64,000 nt of DNA from Desulforudis sp. GTDB lineage: Bacteria; Bacillota; Desulfotomaculia; Desulfotomaculales; Desulforudaceae. The stretch's first letter is position 1; each line of letters begins with the position of its first letter. Of the stretch, positions 1 through 9,154 are shown piece after piece. Made by a program: the position numbers and the translations under genes. The notes below the pieces were generated by a model, which saw only the letters and a list, made by a program, of their open reading frames with translations, did not search any database and was not told where the DNA came from. Location: the NCBI GenBank assembly GCA_003604975.1, contig QZIR01000062.1, forward strand, positions 1 through 64,000. Reading direction: 5' to 3'.

Positions 1-73
1 AAGCAAAACCCTACCGCTGACCCTCCTAAATCACCCGTTAACCGGTAAAGGCGGGCTATTCGCGGTCAAAGGC

Positions 74-102
74 TTTATGGGCCAAACTCTCCCGTATATA
101 AT
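74..102 (+). promoter_or_regulatory. Possible sigma-A promoter of acsA
   Basis: A perfect -10 hexamer TATAAT lies at 97-102, about 55 bp before the acsA start. The -35 region at the expected distance (TTTATG, 74-79) is poor, so the promoter is either weak, activator-dependent or misplaced. Nothing else coding is visible in bases 1-153. Confidence 0.35.
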
Positions 103-156
103 CCACCTAAAAGATAGTTTTGAATAGTCAACCATTTTGGTTGGGAGGGTATAGTG

Positions 157-2139
157 ATGGCCGTCAGAAAAGCCACTATTGATACGCTCTTACAAGAAGA
201 TCGCATTTTCCATCCGGATACCGAGTTCAACCGGCAGGCAAACGTAAAACACCGTGAGATCTATGCAGAAGCCCGTAGTAACTCGCGCATCTTCTGGGCA
301 ATGCAGGCGGAGCGCCTGGAATGGTTCCAGAAGTGGGATCAGGTCGTTGATTGGCAGCCGCCGTTCGTAAAGTGGTTTGTGAACGGTAAGTTGAATGCCT
401 GCTATAACTGCGTAGATCGCCACCTGAAGACCTGGCGGAAGAACAAGGCCGCGATCATCTTCGAGGGCGAACCGGGTGATACCCGCGTCCTGACCTACTG
501 GGATCTGTGGCGGGAAGTTACGAAGTTTGCGAACGTACTCCGCGATCTAGGTGTCCAGAAGGGTGACCGGGTGGCCATTTACATGCCGATGATCCCTGAA
601 GCGGCGATTGCCATGCTGGCCTGTGCCCGCCTGGGAGCGGCACACAGTGTGGTCTTCGGGGGATTCAGCCCCGATTCGTTGCGCGACCGGATCAATGACG
701 CCGGCGCTAAGCTGGTGATCACTACAGACGGTAGTTGGCGTCGCGGGAAAATCGTACCGCTTAAGAAGAACACCGACCTGGCCGTGGCGGAATGCCCAAC
801 GATTGAAAAGATGCTGGTTGTCCGACGGACCGGCCAAGAGGTTTCGATGCAGGAAGGCCGGGACTTCTGGTACCACGAACTGGAAGTAGGCGCACAGGTG
901 GGCGGGCCCTGTGAGGAAATGGACAGCGAAGACATGCTGTTTATCCTGTATACCAGCGGTACCACCGGTAAGCCCAAGGGTGTGGTCCACACCACGGGCG
1001 GTTACCTGACCGGTGTCGCCACTACCCACCATATGATTTTCGACCTGAAAGACAGTGATGTATTCTGGTGCACCGCCGACGTCGGTTGGATTACCGGACA
1101 CAGCTACGTGGTCTACGGGCCGCTGGCTAACGGTGCTACCACGCTGATGTTCGAAGGGGCGCCGGACTGGCCGGAACAGGACCGTTTCTGGGCTATCGTG
1201 GAACGTTACGGGGTAAACATCTTGTACACCGCCCCCACGGCGATTCGTGCCTTTATGAAGTGGGGTGAGCAGTGGCCCGCCAGGCGTGACCTGTCCAGCC
1301 TGCGTCTGCTCGGTTCGGTAGGCGAGCCGATCAACCCGGAGGCCTGGATGTGGTACCACAAGCACATCGGCGGACAGAGATGCCCGATTGTGGACACTTG
1401 GTGGCAGACCGAGACCGGGATGATTCTGATCAGTGCGCTACCAGGCATTACGCCGCTTAAGCCTGGTTCGGCAACAGTTCCCGTTCCCGGGGTTGAAGCC
1501 GATGTCGTAGACAAGAACGGGAACCCGGTGTTACTTGGCAAGGGCGGTTTCCTGGTCCTCAAAGAACCCTGGCCGGCAATGATGCGTACCATCTACGGCG
1601 ACGACCAACGGTATATTGACACTTACTGGAACAAGATTCCCGGAAAATGGCTTTACTTTGCGGGCGACGGTGCACGGCGGGACTACCACAACTACTACTG
1701 GATCCTGGGACGCGTGGACGATGTCATTAACGTGGCCGGTCACCGTCTAAGCACGATGGAAGTGGAAAGCGCCTTCGTCGATCACCCCTCGGTGGCTGAG
1801 GCCGCCGCAATCGGCAAGGATCATGCGATCAAGGGGCAGGCGATTTCGGTATTCATTACCCTCAAGAGCAGTATTTCCAAGGAGATGGATAGCGGGGCGA
1901 AGACCCGTAAGGAGATGCAGGATGAACTGAAGGCCCACGTGGTGAGAAAGATCGGCGCCATTGCGCGGCCGGACGACGTCTTCTTTACGGCGGAGCTCCC
2001 GAAGACCCGTAGCGGCAAGATAATGCGCCGTCTGCTCCGTGACATTGCCGAGGGAAGGGCCTTGGGTGACACCACAACGCTGGCCGATCCCGCGGTTATC
2101 GCCGAACTGAAGAATCGATACGAAGCCAAGGAATCATAG
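157..2139 (+). CDS. acsA: Acetyl-CoA synthetase (AMP-forming)
   Basis: The 660-residue product should convert acetate, ATP and CoA to acetyl-CoA, AMP and PPi in the cytoplasm. An N-terminal acetyl-CoA synthetase cap is followed by the AMP-binding motif [11 protein letters not shown] near residue 265, the WWQTETG adenylate-binding motif near 415, and the C-terminal [11 protein letters not shown] motif near 615, whose Lys is the acetylation-controlled residue in this family. The length is normal for Acs. I start at ATG 157, 8 bases after GGGAGG (143-148); a GTG lies one codon earlier. A DUF485 protein and an acetate-type symporter follow on the same strand, which supports acetate as the real substrate. 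The main alternative is propionyl-CoA synthetase; the context favours acetate. Confidence 0.95.
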   Translation: MAVRKATIDTLLQEDRIFHPDTEFNRQANVKHREIYAEARSNSRIFWAMQAERLEWFQKWDQVVDWQPPFVKWFVNGKLNACYNCVDRHLKTWRKNKAAIIFEGEPGDTRVLTYWDLWREVTKFANVLRDLGVQKGDRVAIYMPMIPEAAIAMLACARLGAAHSVVFGGFSPDSLRDRINDAGAKLVITTDGSWRRGKIVPLKKNTDLAVAECPTIEKMLVVRRTGQEVSMQEGRDFWYHELEVGAQVGGPCEEMDSEDMLFILYTSGTTGKPKGVVHTTGGYLTGVATTHHMIFDLKDSDVFWCTADVGWITGHSYVVYGPLANGATTLMFEGAPDWPEQDRFWAIVERYGVNILYTAPTAIRAFMKWGEQWPARRDLSSLRLLGSVGEPINPEAWMWYHKHIGGQRCPIVDTWWQTETGMILISALPGITPLKPGSATVPVPGVEADVVDKNGNPVLLGKGGFLVLKEPWPAMMRTIYGDDQRYIDTYWNKIPGKWLYFAGDGARRDYHNYYWILGRVDDVINVAGHRLSTMEVESAFVDHPSVAEAAAIGKDHAIKGQAISVFITLKSSISKEMDSGAKTRKEMQDELKAHVVRKIGAIARPDDVFFTAELPKTRSGKIMRRLLRDIAEGRALGDTTTLADPAVIAELKNRYEAKES

Positions 2140-2244
2140 CGTAGAGACTGATTAACTTACAATTAGATATAAGCTCCTTCAATAGACGGACAGTATTGCT
2201 CCGGGTAGATAGACAGTAGCGGAGACGGTTTCCGGGGTGCTCTC

Positions 2245-2263
2245 GGTGGCTGGAACAGCCACC
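2245..2263 (+). other. Intergenic hairpin between acsA and symporter genes
   Basis: The 214-bp gap between acsA and the DUF485 gene holds one clear inverted repeat, an 8-bp perfect stem (GGTGGCTG/CAGCCACC) around a GAA loop. No T-run follows, so it is not a classical terminator; it could be a processing or attenuation hairpin. I see no gene in this gap. Confidence 0.35.
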
Positions 2264-2362
2264 GCCCTCAGTCCAGCCATGAAGGTCAGGTGTTCTGTGC
2301 GCAGAGGACGCTAAGGCTTTTGTGGTTTTCTTTTTCCTAATTTAATAAAGGGAGTGGGTAAA

Positions 2363-2710
2363 ATGAATCCCGTGCCAACGGAGGCCGTACGGACAGATCT
2401 TAATCCGGAAAGGAGTATGGACGTCCATAGCGAGCAATACCTTAATGTAGTCATGGTGACCCAGCTCCGTCTGAGCCTCAAGCTCTCGGCGATCTTCGTG
2501 GCCATCCTCCTGGGTCTACCTCTGGCCAACTTCTACTTTCCGGAGATCATGAACACGAGAATCCTCGGATTCACAGCAACCTGGCTGTTTCTAGGAGTGC
2601 TCTTCTACCCCTTGACCTGGCTGATCGCCAAGATCTACATCAGCAAGTCACTGGCCATGGAACACGAGATCGCTTCCTGGGCGATGTGGCCCGGAGAGGA
2701 GGCTAAATAA
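2363..2710 (+). CDS. DUF485-type small membrane partner of acetate symporter
   Basis: This 115-residue protein has a hydrophilic N-terminus of about 35 residues and two transmembrane segments (about 40-60 and 72-95), ending in a short cytosolic tail. Proteins of this size and topology (DUF485, YjcH of E. coli) sit directly before ActP-type sodium:solute symporters, as here, where the symporter starts 2 bases downstream. A role as small subunit or accessory of the carrier is inferred from that synteny; its biochemistry is not established. ATG 2363 is chosen because AAAGGGAG lies 8 bases upstream. Confidence 0.75.
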   Translation: MNPVPTEAVRTDLNPERSMDVHSEQYLNVVMVTQLRLSLKLSAIFVAILLGLPLANFYFPEIMNTRILGFTATWLFLGVLFYPLTWLIAKIYISKSLAMEHEIASWAMWPGEEAK

Positions 2711-2712
2711 TC

Positions 2713-4785
2713 GTGAATGAAATCGCCTGGATCCCCTTAATCTTTGTGACCTTTCTTGTGATTGCGACCATTGGCCTTGGGGTTTGGGTTCAGCGTAGCG
2801 TCCGTTCCACGTCGGACATGTACGTGGCCGGCCGTTCTGTCAGCGTATCCATGAACTCCGCCGCCATTTCGGGCGAATACCTCTCTGCGGCTTCCTTCAT
2901 GGGCGTCGCCGGTATGGTCATGAAGTTCGGCTACGACGTACTCTGGTACCCGACCCTGTATGCGGCTGGCTACCTTTTCCTGCTACTCTTTATCGCCAGT
3001 CCGCTGCGCCGTTTCGGTGCCTATACCATTCCGGACTTTGCGGAGGGGAGATTCTCCAGTCCGGTGTTCCGGAAGATCGCCGTGATCTTTGTACTGGCCA
3101 TCGGCCTCTTCTACACCATGCCCCAGATGAAGGGCGCCGGTGTGGCCTTGGTGAACATCCTGCACACCCCTTATTGGGTGGGTGTGGTCCTGGTGGGCGC
3201 CGTCATCACCTTCAACGTGGCGCTCGGCGGCATGAAGGGGATTACGTTCGTGCAGGCCTTTCAGTACTGGGTAAAGATGTTTGCCATCTCGGTACCGGTA
3301 TTCATCCTTTTCGCCTTCGTTGGCGGATACCATACCCACATGGGCACCTTCGGCAATGAGGGTGAGGCCGGCAAAGCACTGCCGCGTTTCCACGATGACT
3401 ACCAGATCACGTACAAGCCAGTCGCGCCGGCTAACAGTATCACCTTCCCGGGTTCTGTCACCGGCACTTTCGCCAATGGGGCGGAAGTGGCGGTTGCACC
3501 GGCCAAAAAGGTTCCGGCCGACGCTGATCCGCTCCCGGTCGAGGCACTGGTGACCTCGGGCCTGCCTGCCCAGACGGTAGTCCGGGAGATCTCGGGTAAG
3601 GAGGTCACCTTGTATATCTTTAAGGCTGGTGCTTCCTTCACCACGACCGACCCGATCGCCGCGTCCCGAGGGGGGCAACCGCTGTTGGTGGCAGACGCGC
3701 ATGGAAATCCGGTCCCCCTGATGGTGCCGGCCAAACTGACCGTTTATCCGCCGGGTGGTCAGGATGCCGTGGTGATTAAGTACGCGCGGGGTGAGATCGT
3801 GCCCAATGCCCCGGCCGACAAGACCTGGCTCGAGCCATTCGGGCCGTTGACTAACAAGTACGGTCACCCGGTTCTCTACACCTACTCGCTGATTATCGCC
3901 ATCGTCTGCGGTACGGCGGGCCTGCCCCACGTGCTGGTGCGCTTCTACACCAACCCGGACGGGCGCACCGCCAAGCGGACCGCCTTTTGGGTTTTGGTGC
4001 TATTGGGATGCTTCTATATTTTCCCGCCGGTCTTCGGCGCCCTGGGCCGGAGCATGGCCCCGCAGCTGTACGCGGTGGTCGGGGGCTCGTACAGCACCGA
4101 CTCTGTCGTTCTGATCCTGCCGAAGATCCTGAACCAGAATGTGGCCTACCTGGGTGACATCCTTTCTGGTATCACCTCAGCGGGCGCCTTCGCCGGGTTC
4201 ATGACCACCTTCTCCGGGTTGCTGGTCTCGCTGACCGGGGCCCTGGCGCACGACATTTACGGGAATATGGTCAACAAGCGCGCCACGCCCATACAGAAGC
4301 TGACCGCCTTCCGGATCGCGGCCGTAATCGCCGGAACGTTGGCGATGCTGCTGGGTACCTTCGTGGAGAACTTTGATATTAACATGATGGTCGGTTGGGC
4401 CTTTGCGATCGCTGCCGCGTCCTATTTCCCGATGCTGATCGTCAGCGTTTGGTGGCGCAAGGCCAGTGCCACGGGGGCAGCGGTTGGAATGCTGGGCGGG
4501 GGGATGGCCGCGCTTACGGCCATCGTGTCCACGATGCTGGCCGATAAACAGGTCCTGCCCGCGCTGGCGTCCTGGTACGCCCAGAATCCGGTGTGGCGGA
4601 CATTGGCGGAACAACCGGCGATCTGGGCCGTTCCGCTGGCGCTGTTCCTGATCTACTTCGTCTCCCTGGCCACGCCGACGGCGGTACCGGCGGATATCCG
4701 GCACAAAATGCTGGTGCTGCACGCCCCTGAGGAGCTGAATCTGAAGGATGAGTATATCAAGGATGAACCTGCGCCTGCGCGTTGA
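2713..4785 (+). CDS. ActP-like sodium:solute symporter with large loop insert
   Basis: The 690-residue protein belongs to the sodium:solute symporter family and probably imports acetate or another short monocarboxylate. The N-terminal helices carry the family pattern (YVAGRSV, then AISGEYLSAASFMG near residue 55), and the C-terminal half has the usual run of helices. It is about 140 residues longer than typical ActP because a hydrophilic, Pro/Val/Thr-rich stretch from roughly residue 210 to 380 separates two helices. This segment looks like a beta-rich extracytoplasmic domain, and it is in frame and free of stops. The start is GTG 2713 after a GAGGAGG site. The gene is translationally close to the DUF485 gene and follows acsA, which indicates uptake coupled to activation. 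Confidence 0.85.
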   Translation: MNEIAWIPLIFVTFLVIATIGLGVWVQRSVRSTSDMYVAGRSVSVSMNSAAISGEYLSAASFMGVAGMVMKFGYDVLWYPTLYAAGYLFLLLFIASPLRRFGAYTIPDFAEGRFSSPVFRKIAVIFVLAIGLFYTMPQMKGAGVALVNILHTPYWVGVVLVGAVITFNVALGGMKGITFVQAFQYWVKMFAISVPVFILFAFVGGYHTHMGTFGNEGEAGKALPRFHDDYQITYKPVAPANSITFPGSVTGTFANGAEVAVAPAKKVPADADPLPVEALVTSGLPAQTVVREISGKEVTLYIFKAGASFTTTDPIAASRGGQPLLVADAHGNPVPLMVPAKLTVYPPGGQDAVVIKYARGEIVPNAPADKTWLEPFGPLTNKYGHPVLYTYSLIIAIVCGTAGLPHVLVRFYTNPDGRTAKRTAFWVLVLLGCFYIFPPVFGALGRSMAPQLYAVVGGSYSTDSVVLILPKILNQNVAYLGDILSGITSAGAFAGFMTTFSGLLVSLTGALAHDIYGNMVNKRATPIQKLTAFRIAAVIAGTLAMLLGTFVENFDINMMVGWAFAIAAASYFPMLIVSVWWRKASATGAAVGMLGGGMAALTAIVSTMLADKQVLPALASWYAQNPVWRTLAEQPAIWAVPLALFLIYFVSLATPTAVPADIRHKMLVLHAPEELNLKDEYIKDEPAPAR

Positions 4786-4870
4786 GAAGTAGGAAGTGAG
4801 AGGTTTGAGGCGAGAAGTATGAAGTGGGAAGCGGAAACACGAGAGTGGGAAGTGTGAAGCTTTTGGATGA
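4786..4870 (+). repeat. Degenerate GAAGTGGGAAGT-type low-complexity stretch
   Basis: The gap after the symporter is filled with short, imperfect purine-rich units such as GAAGTAGGAAGTGAGAGG. Similar units occur at 45.5 kb, 50.3 kb and 53.7 kb. It has no coding potential. Confidence 0.5.
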
Positions 4871-4912
4871 GAGTGTGGGATTTGAGATAATCTGCTTTAC
4901 GGGGAGGCCTAT

Positions 4913-5071
4913 TTGTTGGCGATCGGGCGTAATCTAAAGATATATGGAGGCTACCTCGCACTCTTGGTCGGTATCGGGGTGGCAGTACACTGGGGGTTGA
5001 ATTCGACCGTCGGGATCGTGCTGGCCATTCTGATTGCCGCCGTGTATGCCGTACTCTGGCCGCGCTGGTAG
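4913..5071 (+). CDS. Small two-helix membrane protein
   Basis: A 52-residue frame starts at TTG 4913 (or TTG 4916) behind GGGGAGG at 4901-4907. After a short basic N-terminus the product contains two hydrophobic segments (about residues 12-27 and 31-48) and ends with WPRW. I do not recognise a family. Its position between the symporter and the thioesterase, on the same strand, suggests it belongs to the acetate module, but its function is unknown. Confidence 0.5.
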   Translation: MLAIGRNLKIYGGYLALLVGIGVAVHWGLNSTVGIVLAILIAAVYAVLWPRW

Positions 5072-5093
5072 TCCGAACGGAGATGAAAAACTC

Positions 5094-5516
5094 ATGGAAA
5101 TTGCTGTTGGAGATGCAGGTTTATCAGAGTTTGTGGTGAAGAAAGAAGATACCGCATTATTACAGGGAAGCGGTGAACTTCCGGTATTCTCGACACCGCG
5201 TATGATAGCCCTCATGGAATCGGCTGCGGTGGATGCACTTCGGGGACGCTTGGCACCGGGCGAGACCTCCGTCGGGATCGGGGTTGACGTCCGTCACTTG
5301 GCGGCCAGCCCGGTAGGGGTCAGCGTCCGGGCCGTGGCCAGGGTTGTAGAAGTGAAGGCCAGACGGATTACCTTTGAGGTTGAAGCCCGTGACGGGGTCG
5401 ACATCATCGGGCGCGGACGACACGACCGTTACGTCGTAGAGGCAAAGCCGTTTCTGGAAAAGACCCTGCGCAAAGGGGTCGCCCGGCGGAGCCTCACTAC
5501 GGACGGCTTGACGTAA
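5094..5516 (+). CDS. FlK-like hotdog thioesterase
   Basis: The 140-residue product resembles the fluoroacetyl-CoA thioesterase (FlK) type of hotdog-fold enzyme. The characteristic region near residues 32-65 reads STPRMIALME followed by a VGIGVDVRHLA strand, so the Thr, Glu and His that form the FlK active site are all present. These proteins hydrolyse acyl-CoA thioesters. In an acetate-activation cluster it could relieve dead-end acyl-CoAs or balance acetyl-CoA, but the substrate is inferred. ATG 5094 follows CGGAG at 5078-5082; an upstream in-frame ATG at 5034 overlaps the small membrane gene and lacks a ribosome site. Confidence 0.75.
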   Translation: MEIAVGDAGLSEFVVKKEDTALLQGSGELPVFSTPRMIALMESAAVDALRGRLAPGETSVGIGVDVRHLAASPVGVSVRAVARVVEVKARRITFEVEARDGVDIIGRGRHDRYVVEAKPFLEKTLRKGVARRSLTTDGLT

Positions 5517-5539
5517 AGAGTTGGGGGAGGGATTTCTGG

Positions 5540-5908
5540 ATGCCCTGGATGGTAGGCAACATTGTAAAGAACCTGGTTAAACGACCGGCAACCAGGCCGT
5601 ACCCGGTAGTGAAGCGCGACCCTTTTCACGGAACCCGGGGGCAGATCGCCTTTTTGCCGGGGAACTGCGAGTTCTGCGGGGACTGTGAGCGAGTCTGCCC
5701 GACGCAGGCGATACTACTGGACACGGTATGGGAGAACCGAAACGGGAACAATGAGCTAGTCTGGGTGCGCAGCTACGACCCATATCGCTGCATTTACTGT
5801 GATTTGTGCGTTGAAATTTGCCCCTACTACGCACTGGCGAGCGATCTGAAATACCATCAGCCCGGTTATGAACGACAAACTGAACACGGAAAAGTGGAAC
5901 CCTGGTAG
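5540..5908 (+). CDS. 2x[4Fe-4S] ferredoxin, NuoI/EchF-like
   Basis: The 122-residue protein has two CxxCxxCxxxCP motifs (CEFCGDCERVCP near residue 48 and CIYCDLCVEICP near 90). The roughly 30-residue spacer and the N-terminal VGNIVKNL..RPATRPYP stretch resemble the iron-sulfur subunits of group 4 hydrogenases and complex I (EchF, HycF, NuoI). No other subunits of such a complex are encoded nearby, so this is an orphan electron carrier, probably working with a separately encoded partner. It lies 23 bp after the thioesterase behind GGGGGAGGG and is likely the last gene of the acetate module, because a terminator follows. Confidence 0.85.
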   Translation: MPWMVGNIVKNLVKRPATRPYPVVKRDPFHGTRGQIAFLPGNCEFCGDCERVCPTQAILLDTVWENRNGNNELVWVRSYDPYRCIYCDLCVEICPYYALASDLKYHQPGYERQTEHGKVEPW

Positions 5909-5919
5909 ACAATCAACGG

Positions 5920-5950
5920 GGCGCGGTCGAGAGACCGCGCCTCTGTTTGT
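5920..5950 (+). terminator. Rho-independent terminator of acetate module
   Basis: A perfect 9-bp stem (GGCGCGGTC/GACCGCGCC) with a GAGA loop is followed by TCTGTTTGT. It ends the transcription unit after the ferredoxin gene. Confidence 0.75.
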
Positions 5951-6073
5951 CCCGGCCTTTTTCTTCCCCTGGGGCGGATATTGTGAGAAAAGGGGAGGGA
6001 AAAGCTGGACTTCTGTTGAACATGTTGAATAGCATACAACGCGTGCCCAACGGATCGGAAGGTGTTTTTCCCC

Positions 6074-7723
6074 ATGCAGATTAAGTCACTGGATGATTAC
6101 GCCCGGGATCTACGGATTGGTTCCCCTTCCCTGCGCTATCACGCCGTACGGCAGTTGGTATACTACAGGGGACAGGGAAACGTGCCTGAGGCCATCCTGC
6201 CTGCCGTAGACGATTCAGACCCCGTCTTGCGGAGAGAAGCCTGCCTAGCCCTGAGCGGCCTCGGAAAAGAAGCGCTGCTAATCCTGTTGAAGGCACTTAA
6301 TGATCCCGACGAACGGGTAGTTGCCGCTGCCGCCCGTGGGTTGGGTCAGATCGGTGAGGCAGAAGCCGTTCCCGCGCTTCTGCAGGCGCTCCAATCTCCC
6401 AGCGCTGAGATCAGGGCGGCGGTTGGCCACGCCCTGGGGGCATTTCCGGGGCGTGCCGAGAATGAATTATTGACCAGACTGCAGTCTCCCGGCGACATCA
6501 GAGAAGTCATCGGACTGCTCTCCGGACTGGTCGAAATCCGTAGTTCTGATGTGGTGATGCCGTTGACGGCACTCTACGTTTTTGCTACCCAACAGTGGGT
6601 ACGCGATGAGACCTGGCGTTTCCTGACCGCCTTATTGGGCGTTGAAGCTGATACGGACAAACTTCACGAGGAAGTGGTTCTGGATGTCATTCGGCAGTGC
6701 CTGGAGTGTGTACCCTATAAAGAGTCGGAGGTAGACCTGACGCAAATCAGGGTAGCAGTTCATGGGCGGGATATCACGGGATACTGCCGGCTGTTGTTTG
6801 CGCTGGCCTTGAACTTGGTTACCATGATGCAAATTGACCGCGGGGTGTGGACGGAAAGTCCATTTGCCCAGCTTGATCGAAGTGGTCCGGACCAATTGCG
6901 CCAGATGTTGCCCGTGCACATCTGGACCTCAATTGCGGTGCTGAACGGACTGGGGGGGATGGGTCGGGACGTTGAAGGGCGCCGGGTTGAGGCCTCGTTA
7001 TCGGACTATTGGCTCGGCGCCCTGTGTTTGGTCAGCATCCTGCAGGAACTGGACCGGGAACTCCCGTCTGGGAGCGAGCCACACCCCCTGACCGTCCTGT
7101 TCGATGCACTCGCCCTCAGTGGCCAGGTTGAACCGCGGGCCCTGATCAGGGAACTTGCTGCCTTTGGTAACGAGGCAGTACCCCTGTTGGAGGCATTTAT
7201 CAGGGAGTTTGGATCGGGAGGGCCGGCATGGTGGGCGGCGAAAGCCCTCGGTCAGATTGGAACGCCGGAGGCGATTGAAGCGCTAATTAGCTGTCTGGAT
7301 GCGGATGATACCGCACTTTCGGAGACCGCCGGCTATGCGCTGGGGAACCTCGGCGACGTTGCTCTGGGACGACTGGTAGACTACCTTCGGGTGCCGTCCA
7401 AAGAGAGTGTTCACGGGAGGGAGACGGCTGCCCAGGCGTTATCGATGATCCGGCGTCCGGAGGCCCTTTCCCTGCTGTTTGAACGGTCAGAGAGCCCGAG
7501 TTCTTGGGTGAGGTTTGCGGCCGTGCGCCACCTGGTTAATTTCGGGGATCCGGCCGCGATACCCGTTTTGAGACGGCTTTATGCCGATGAGGACCAGGAC
7601 GTCAGCTTTGCGGCGGCAGAGGGACTGCTGGAGATGGCCGAAATCTACGGCCTGGAACTGCCCGAACTGGGCGAAATCAAAAGAATGTACGATGATGACG
7701 GGGAAGAAAAGACGGGCACTTAG
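6074..7723 (+). CDS. HEAT-repeat scaffold protein
   Basis: The 549-residue protein is built of HEAT/PBS-lyase-type helical repeats. They are clearest at residues 15-140 (ILPAVDDSDPVLRREACLAL, ALNDPDERVVAAAARGLGQI) and again at about 365-535 (AAKALGQIGTPEAIEALISC). A less regular helical middle section of about 200 residues separates the two arrays. Such proteins usually act as protein-binding scaffolds, and no enzymatic motif is visible. ATG 6074 is preferred over GTG 6062 because GGAAGG (6058-6063) is well spaced only for the ATG. The gene stands alone behind a terminator and its partner cannot be read from context. Confidence 0.8.
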   Translation: MQIKSLDDYARDLRIGSPSLRYHAVRQLVYYRGQGNVPEAILPAVDDSDPVLRREACLALSGLGKEALLILLKALNDPDERVVAAAARGLGQIGEAEAVPALLQALQSPSAEIRAAVGHALGAFPGRAENELLTRLQSPGDIREVIGLLSGLVEIRSSDVVMPLTALYVFATQQWVRDETWRFLTALLGVEADTDKLHEEVVLDVIRQCLECVPYKESEVDLTQIRVAVHGRDITGYCRLLFALALNLVTMMQIDRGVWTESPFAQLDRSGPDQLRQMLPVHIWTSIAVLNGLGGMGRDVEGRRVEASLSDYWLGALCLVSILQELDRELPSGSEPHPLTVLFDALALSGQVEPRALIRELAAFGNEAVPLLEAFIREFGSGGPAWWAAKALGQIGTPEAIEALISCLDADDTALSETAGYALGNLGDVALGRLVDYLRVPSKESVHGRETAAQALSMIRRPEALSLLFERSESPSSWVRFAAVRHLVNFGDPAAIPVLRRLYADEDQDVSFAAAEGLLEMAEIYGLELPELGEIKRMYDDDGEEKTGT

Positions 7724-7797
7724 CGCAGAACTCAACGAACCGTCTGAAAGGAAAGGCTAAACTCCACCCCCGGGCGAATAAGCTTCTACCAACCCAT

Positions 7798-7983
7798 ATG
7801 TCTTTAGATCTAAAGAACATCGGCAACTATATCGTGGTTTACGTTCTGACCTTGATGATATTCGTACTGATCAGCCTGATCGCAAGTGTCCCGATCATCG
7901 GCTGGCTGATCTCGATTTTTGCCTACTTTTACAGACTGATCGTTGTTTCCGTACTGTTCGGAGAGGTGTACGCCCAGAATTAG
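7798..7983 (+). CDS. Small membrane protein
   Basis: This 61-residue, highly hydrophobic protein has two membrane segments (about residues 12-31 and 34-54) and a short amphipathic N-terminus. It resembles no family that I can name. It lies between the HEAT-repeat gene and the HAD gene on the same strand and could be cotranscribed with either. Confidence 0.55.
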   Translation: MSLDLKNIGNYIVVYVLTLMIFVLISLIASVPIIGWLISIFAYFYRLIVVSVLFGEVYAQN

Positions 7984-8043
7984 CCTCGCCGGCAGCTGAA
8001 CACGGGGATGTCCTTGCGCCTATCGACAGGAGGTTGACCGTCG

Positions 8044-8997
8044 TTGCCGGACTTGTTCCTGCAGAACGTGATCGCGGTGATCTGGGATTTTGACAAGACG
8101 CTGATCCCAGAGTACATGCAAAAACCGATATTCGAACACTACGGGATTGACGGGGAGGCGTTCTGGGCGGAGGTCGACGGCCTGCCAGAGCGTTACCGCG
8201 CACAGGGGATCACTGTATTCCGGGACATCGCCTATCTGAATCACCTGATCACCTACGCCCAGGTCGGGAAGATGCCCGGACTGAACAACCGGGTGCTGGC
8301 TGAGCTTGGCCGCAAACTGGTTTTCTATTCCGGGATGCCCGGCTTCATGGCGGAATTGAAGGGGAGTATCGAGGAGCACCCCGAATTCAAGAAGTATGAG
8401 ATTACGGTTGAACACTACGTTGTTAGCAACGGCTTGGCGGCGGTGATCCGGGGGAGTGCCATCAAACCTTATACCGATGGGATCTGGGGCTGCGAGTTTA
8501 TCGAGAACCCACTTCCCCCGGGATACCTGGGACAGCCTCGGTCCGGGGACGGACCCGGGGAGGTGATCAGCCAGATCGGTTACGCCATTGACAACACCAC
8601 GAAGACCAGGGCAATCTTTGAGATCAACAAGGGCACCAACAAGTGGCCGCGGATTGACGTAAACGCCAGTATTGCCCCAGAGAAGCGGCGGGTACCGTTC
8701 CAGAACATGATTTACGTCGCCGACGGACCGAGTGATGTGCCGGTGTTCTCCCTGGTAAAGGAGCGCGGTGGAAAGACTTATGCGGTCTATCGGTCCGGCA
8801 GCGCCCGGGAATTGCAGCAGGTTGACAGCCTGCTCCGGAACGGCCGGGTGGATGCCTATGGGGAGGCCAACTACGAGTCCGGCTCTCAGACCTACATGTG
8901 GTTGATGCTGCAAGCTGAGCGGATTGCGAAGCGCATTGTGGATGCCCGGGAGAATGCGGTAAAAACGGTTGTCTCCGATCCTCCCGTCCATTTCTAG
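8044..8997 (+). CDS. HAD-superfamily phosphatase-like protein
   Basis: The 317-residue protein has the haloacid dehalogenase signature: the nucleophile motif DFDKT (residues 15-19), a motif II serine in YVVSNGL near 127, and motif IV YVADGPSDVPVF near 222, which resembles phosphoserine phosphatase-like enzymes. A long helical insert between motifs I and II should form a cap over the active site. The substrate is unknown. The start is TTG 8044 after AGGAGG at 8029-8034. The C-terminal 70 residues are helical and not part of the usual HAD core. Confidence 0.75.
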   Translation: MPDLFLQNVIAVIWDFDKTLIPEYMQKPIFEHYGIDGEAFWAEVDGLPERYRAQGITVFRDIAYLNHLITYAQVGKMPGLNNRVLAELGRKLVFYSGMPGFMAELKGSIEEHPEFKKYEITVEHYVVSNGLAAVIRGSAIKPYTDGIWGCEFIENPLPPGYLGQPRSGDGPGEVISQIGYAIDNTTKTRAIFEINKGTNKWPRIDVNASIAPEKRRVPFQNMIYVADGPSDVPVFSLVKERGGKTYAVYRSGSARELQQVDSLLRNGRVDAYGEANYESGSQTYMWLMLQAERIAKRIVDARENAVKTVVSDPPVHF

Positions 8998-9133
8998 GAG
9001 GGTACAAAAACCACGCTCCCGGCGGAATAAGGCGTGCAAAGCCCGGGGTTACCGGGTGGCCTTTTATCCCCCGTTACTCCCGGGCCATACAAAAAGGTGT
9101 GGTCAGGCATCACTTGCCTAAGGAAAGCGCTGC

Positions 9134-9151
9134 AAAGTACTCCGGTACTTT
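9134..9151 (-). terminator. Hairpin terminator-like element
   Basis: AAAGTAC-TCCG-GTACTTT forms a perfect 7-bp stem just downstream of the stop of the small minus-strand gene at 9155. It lacks a strong T-run, so it is a weak terminator at best. The rest of 8998-9133 holds a GC-rich inverted repeat (GCCCGGG 9041-9047, CCCGGGC 9079-9085) and no gene. Confidence 0.4.
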
Positions 9152-9154
9152 GGA

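Noticed and set aside
547-1365. Long antisense frame within acsA
   Set aside because: It is the complement of a strongly conserved GC-rich gene, has no family signal and has no start context.
9031-9086. A cyclic-di-GMP (GEMM) riboswitch suggested by GCAAAGCCC and GGGGTTACCG
   Set aside because: The motifs are in the wrong order and too close together, the GNRA-capped stem is missing, and no gene follows on the plus strand that it could control.
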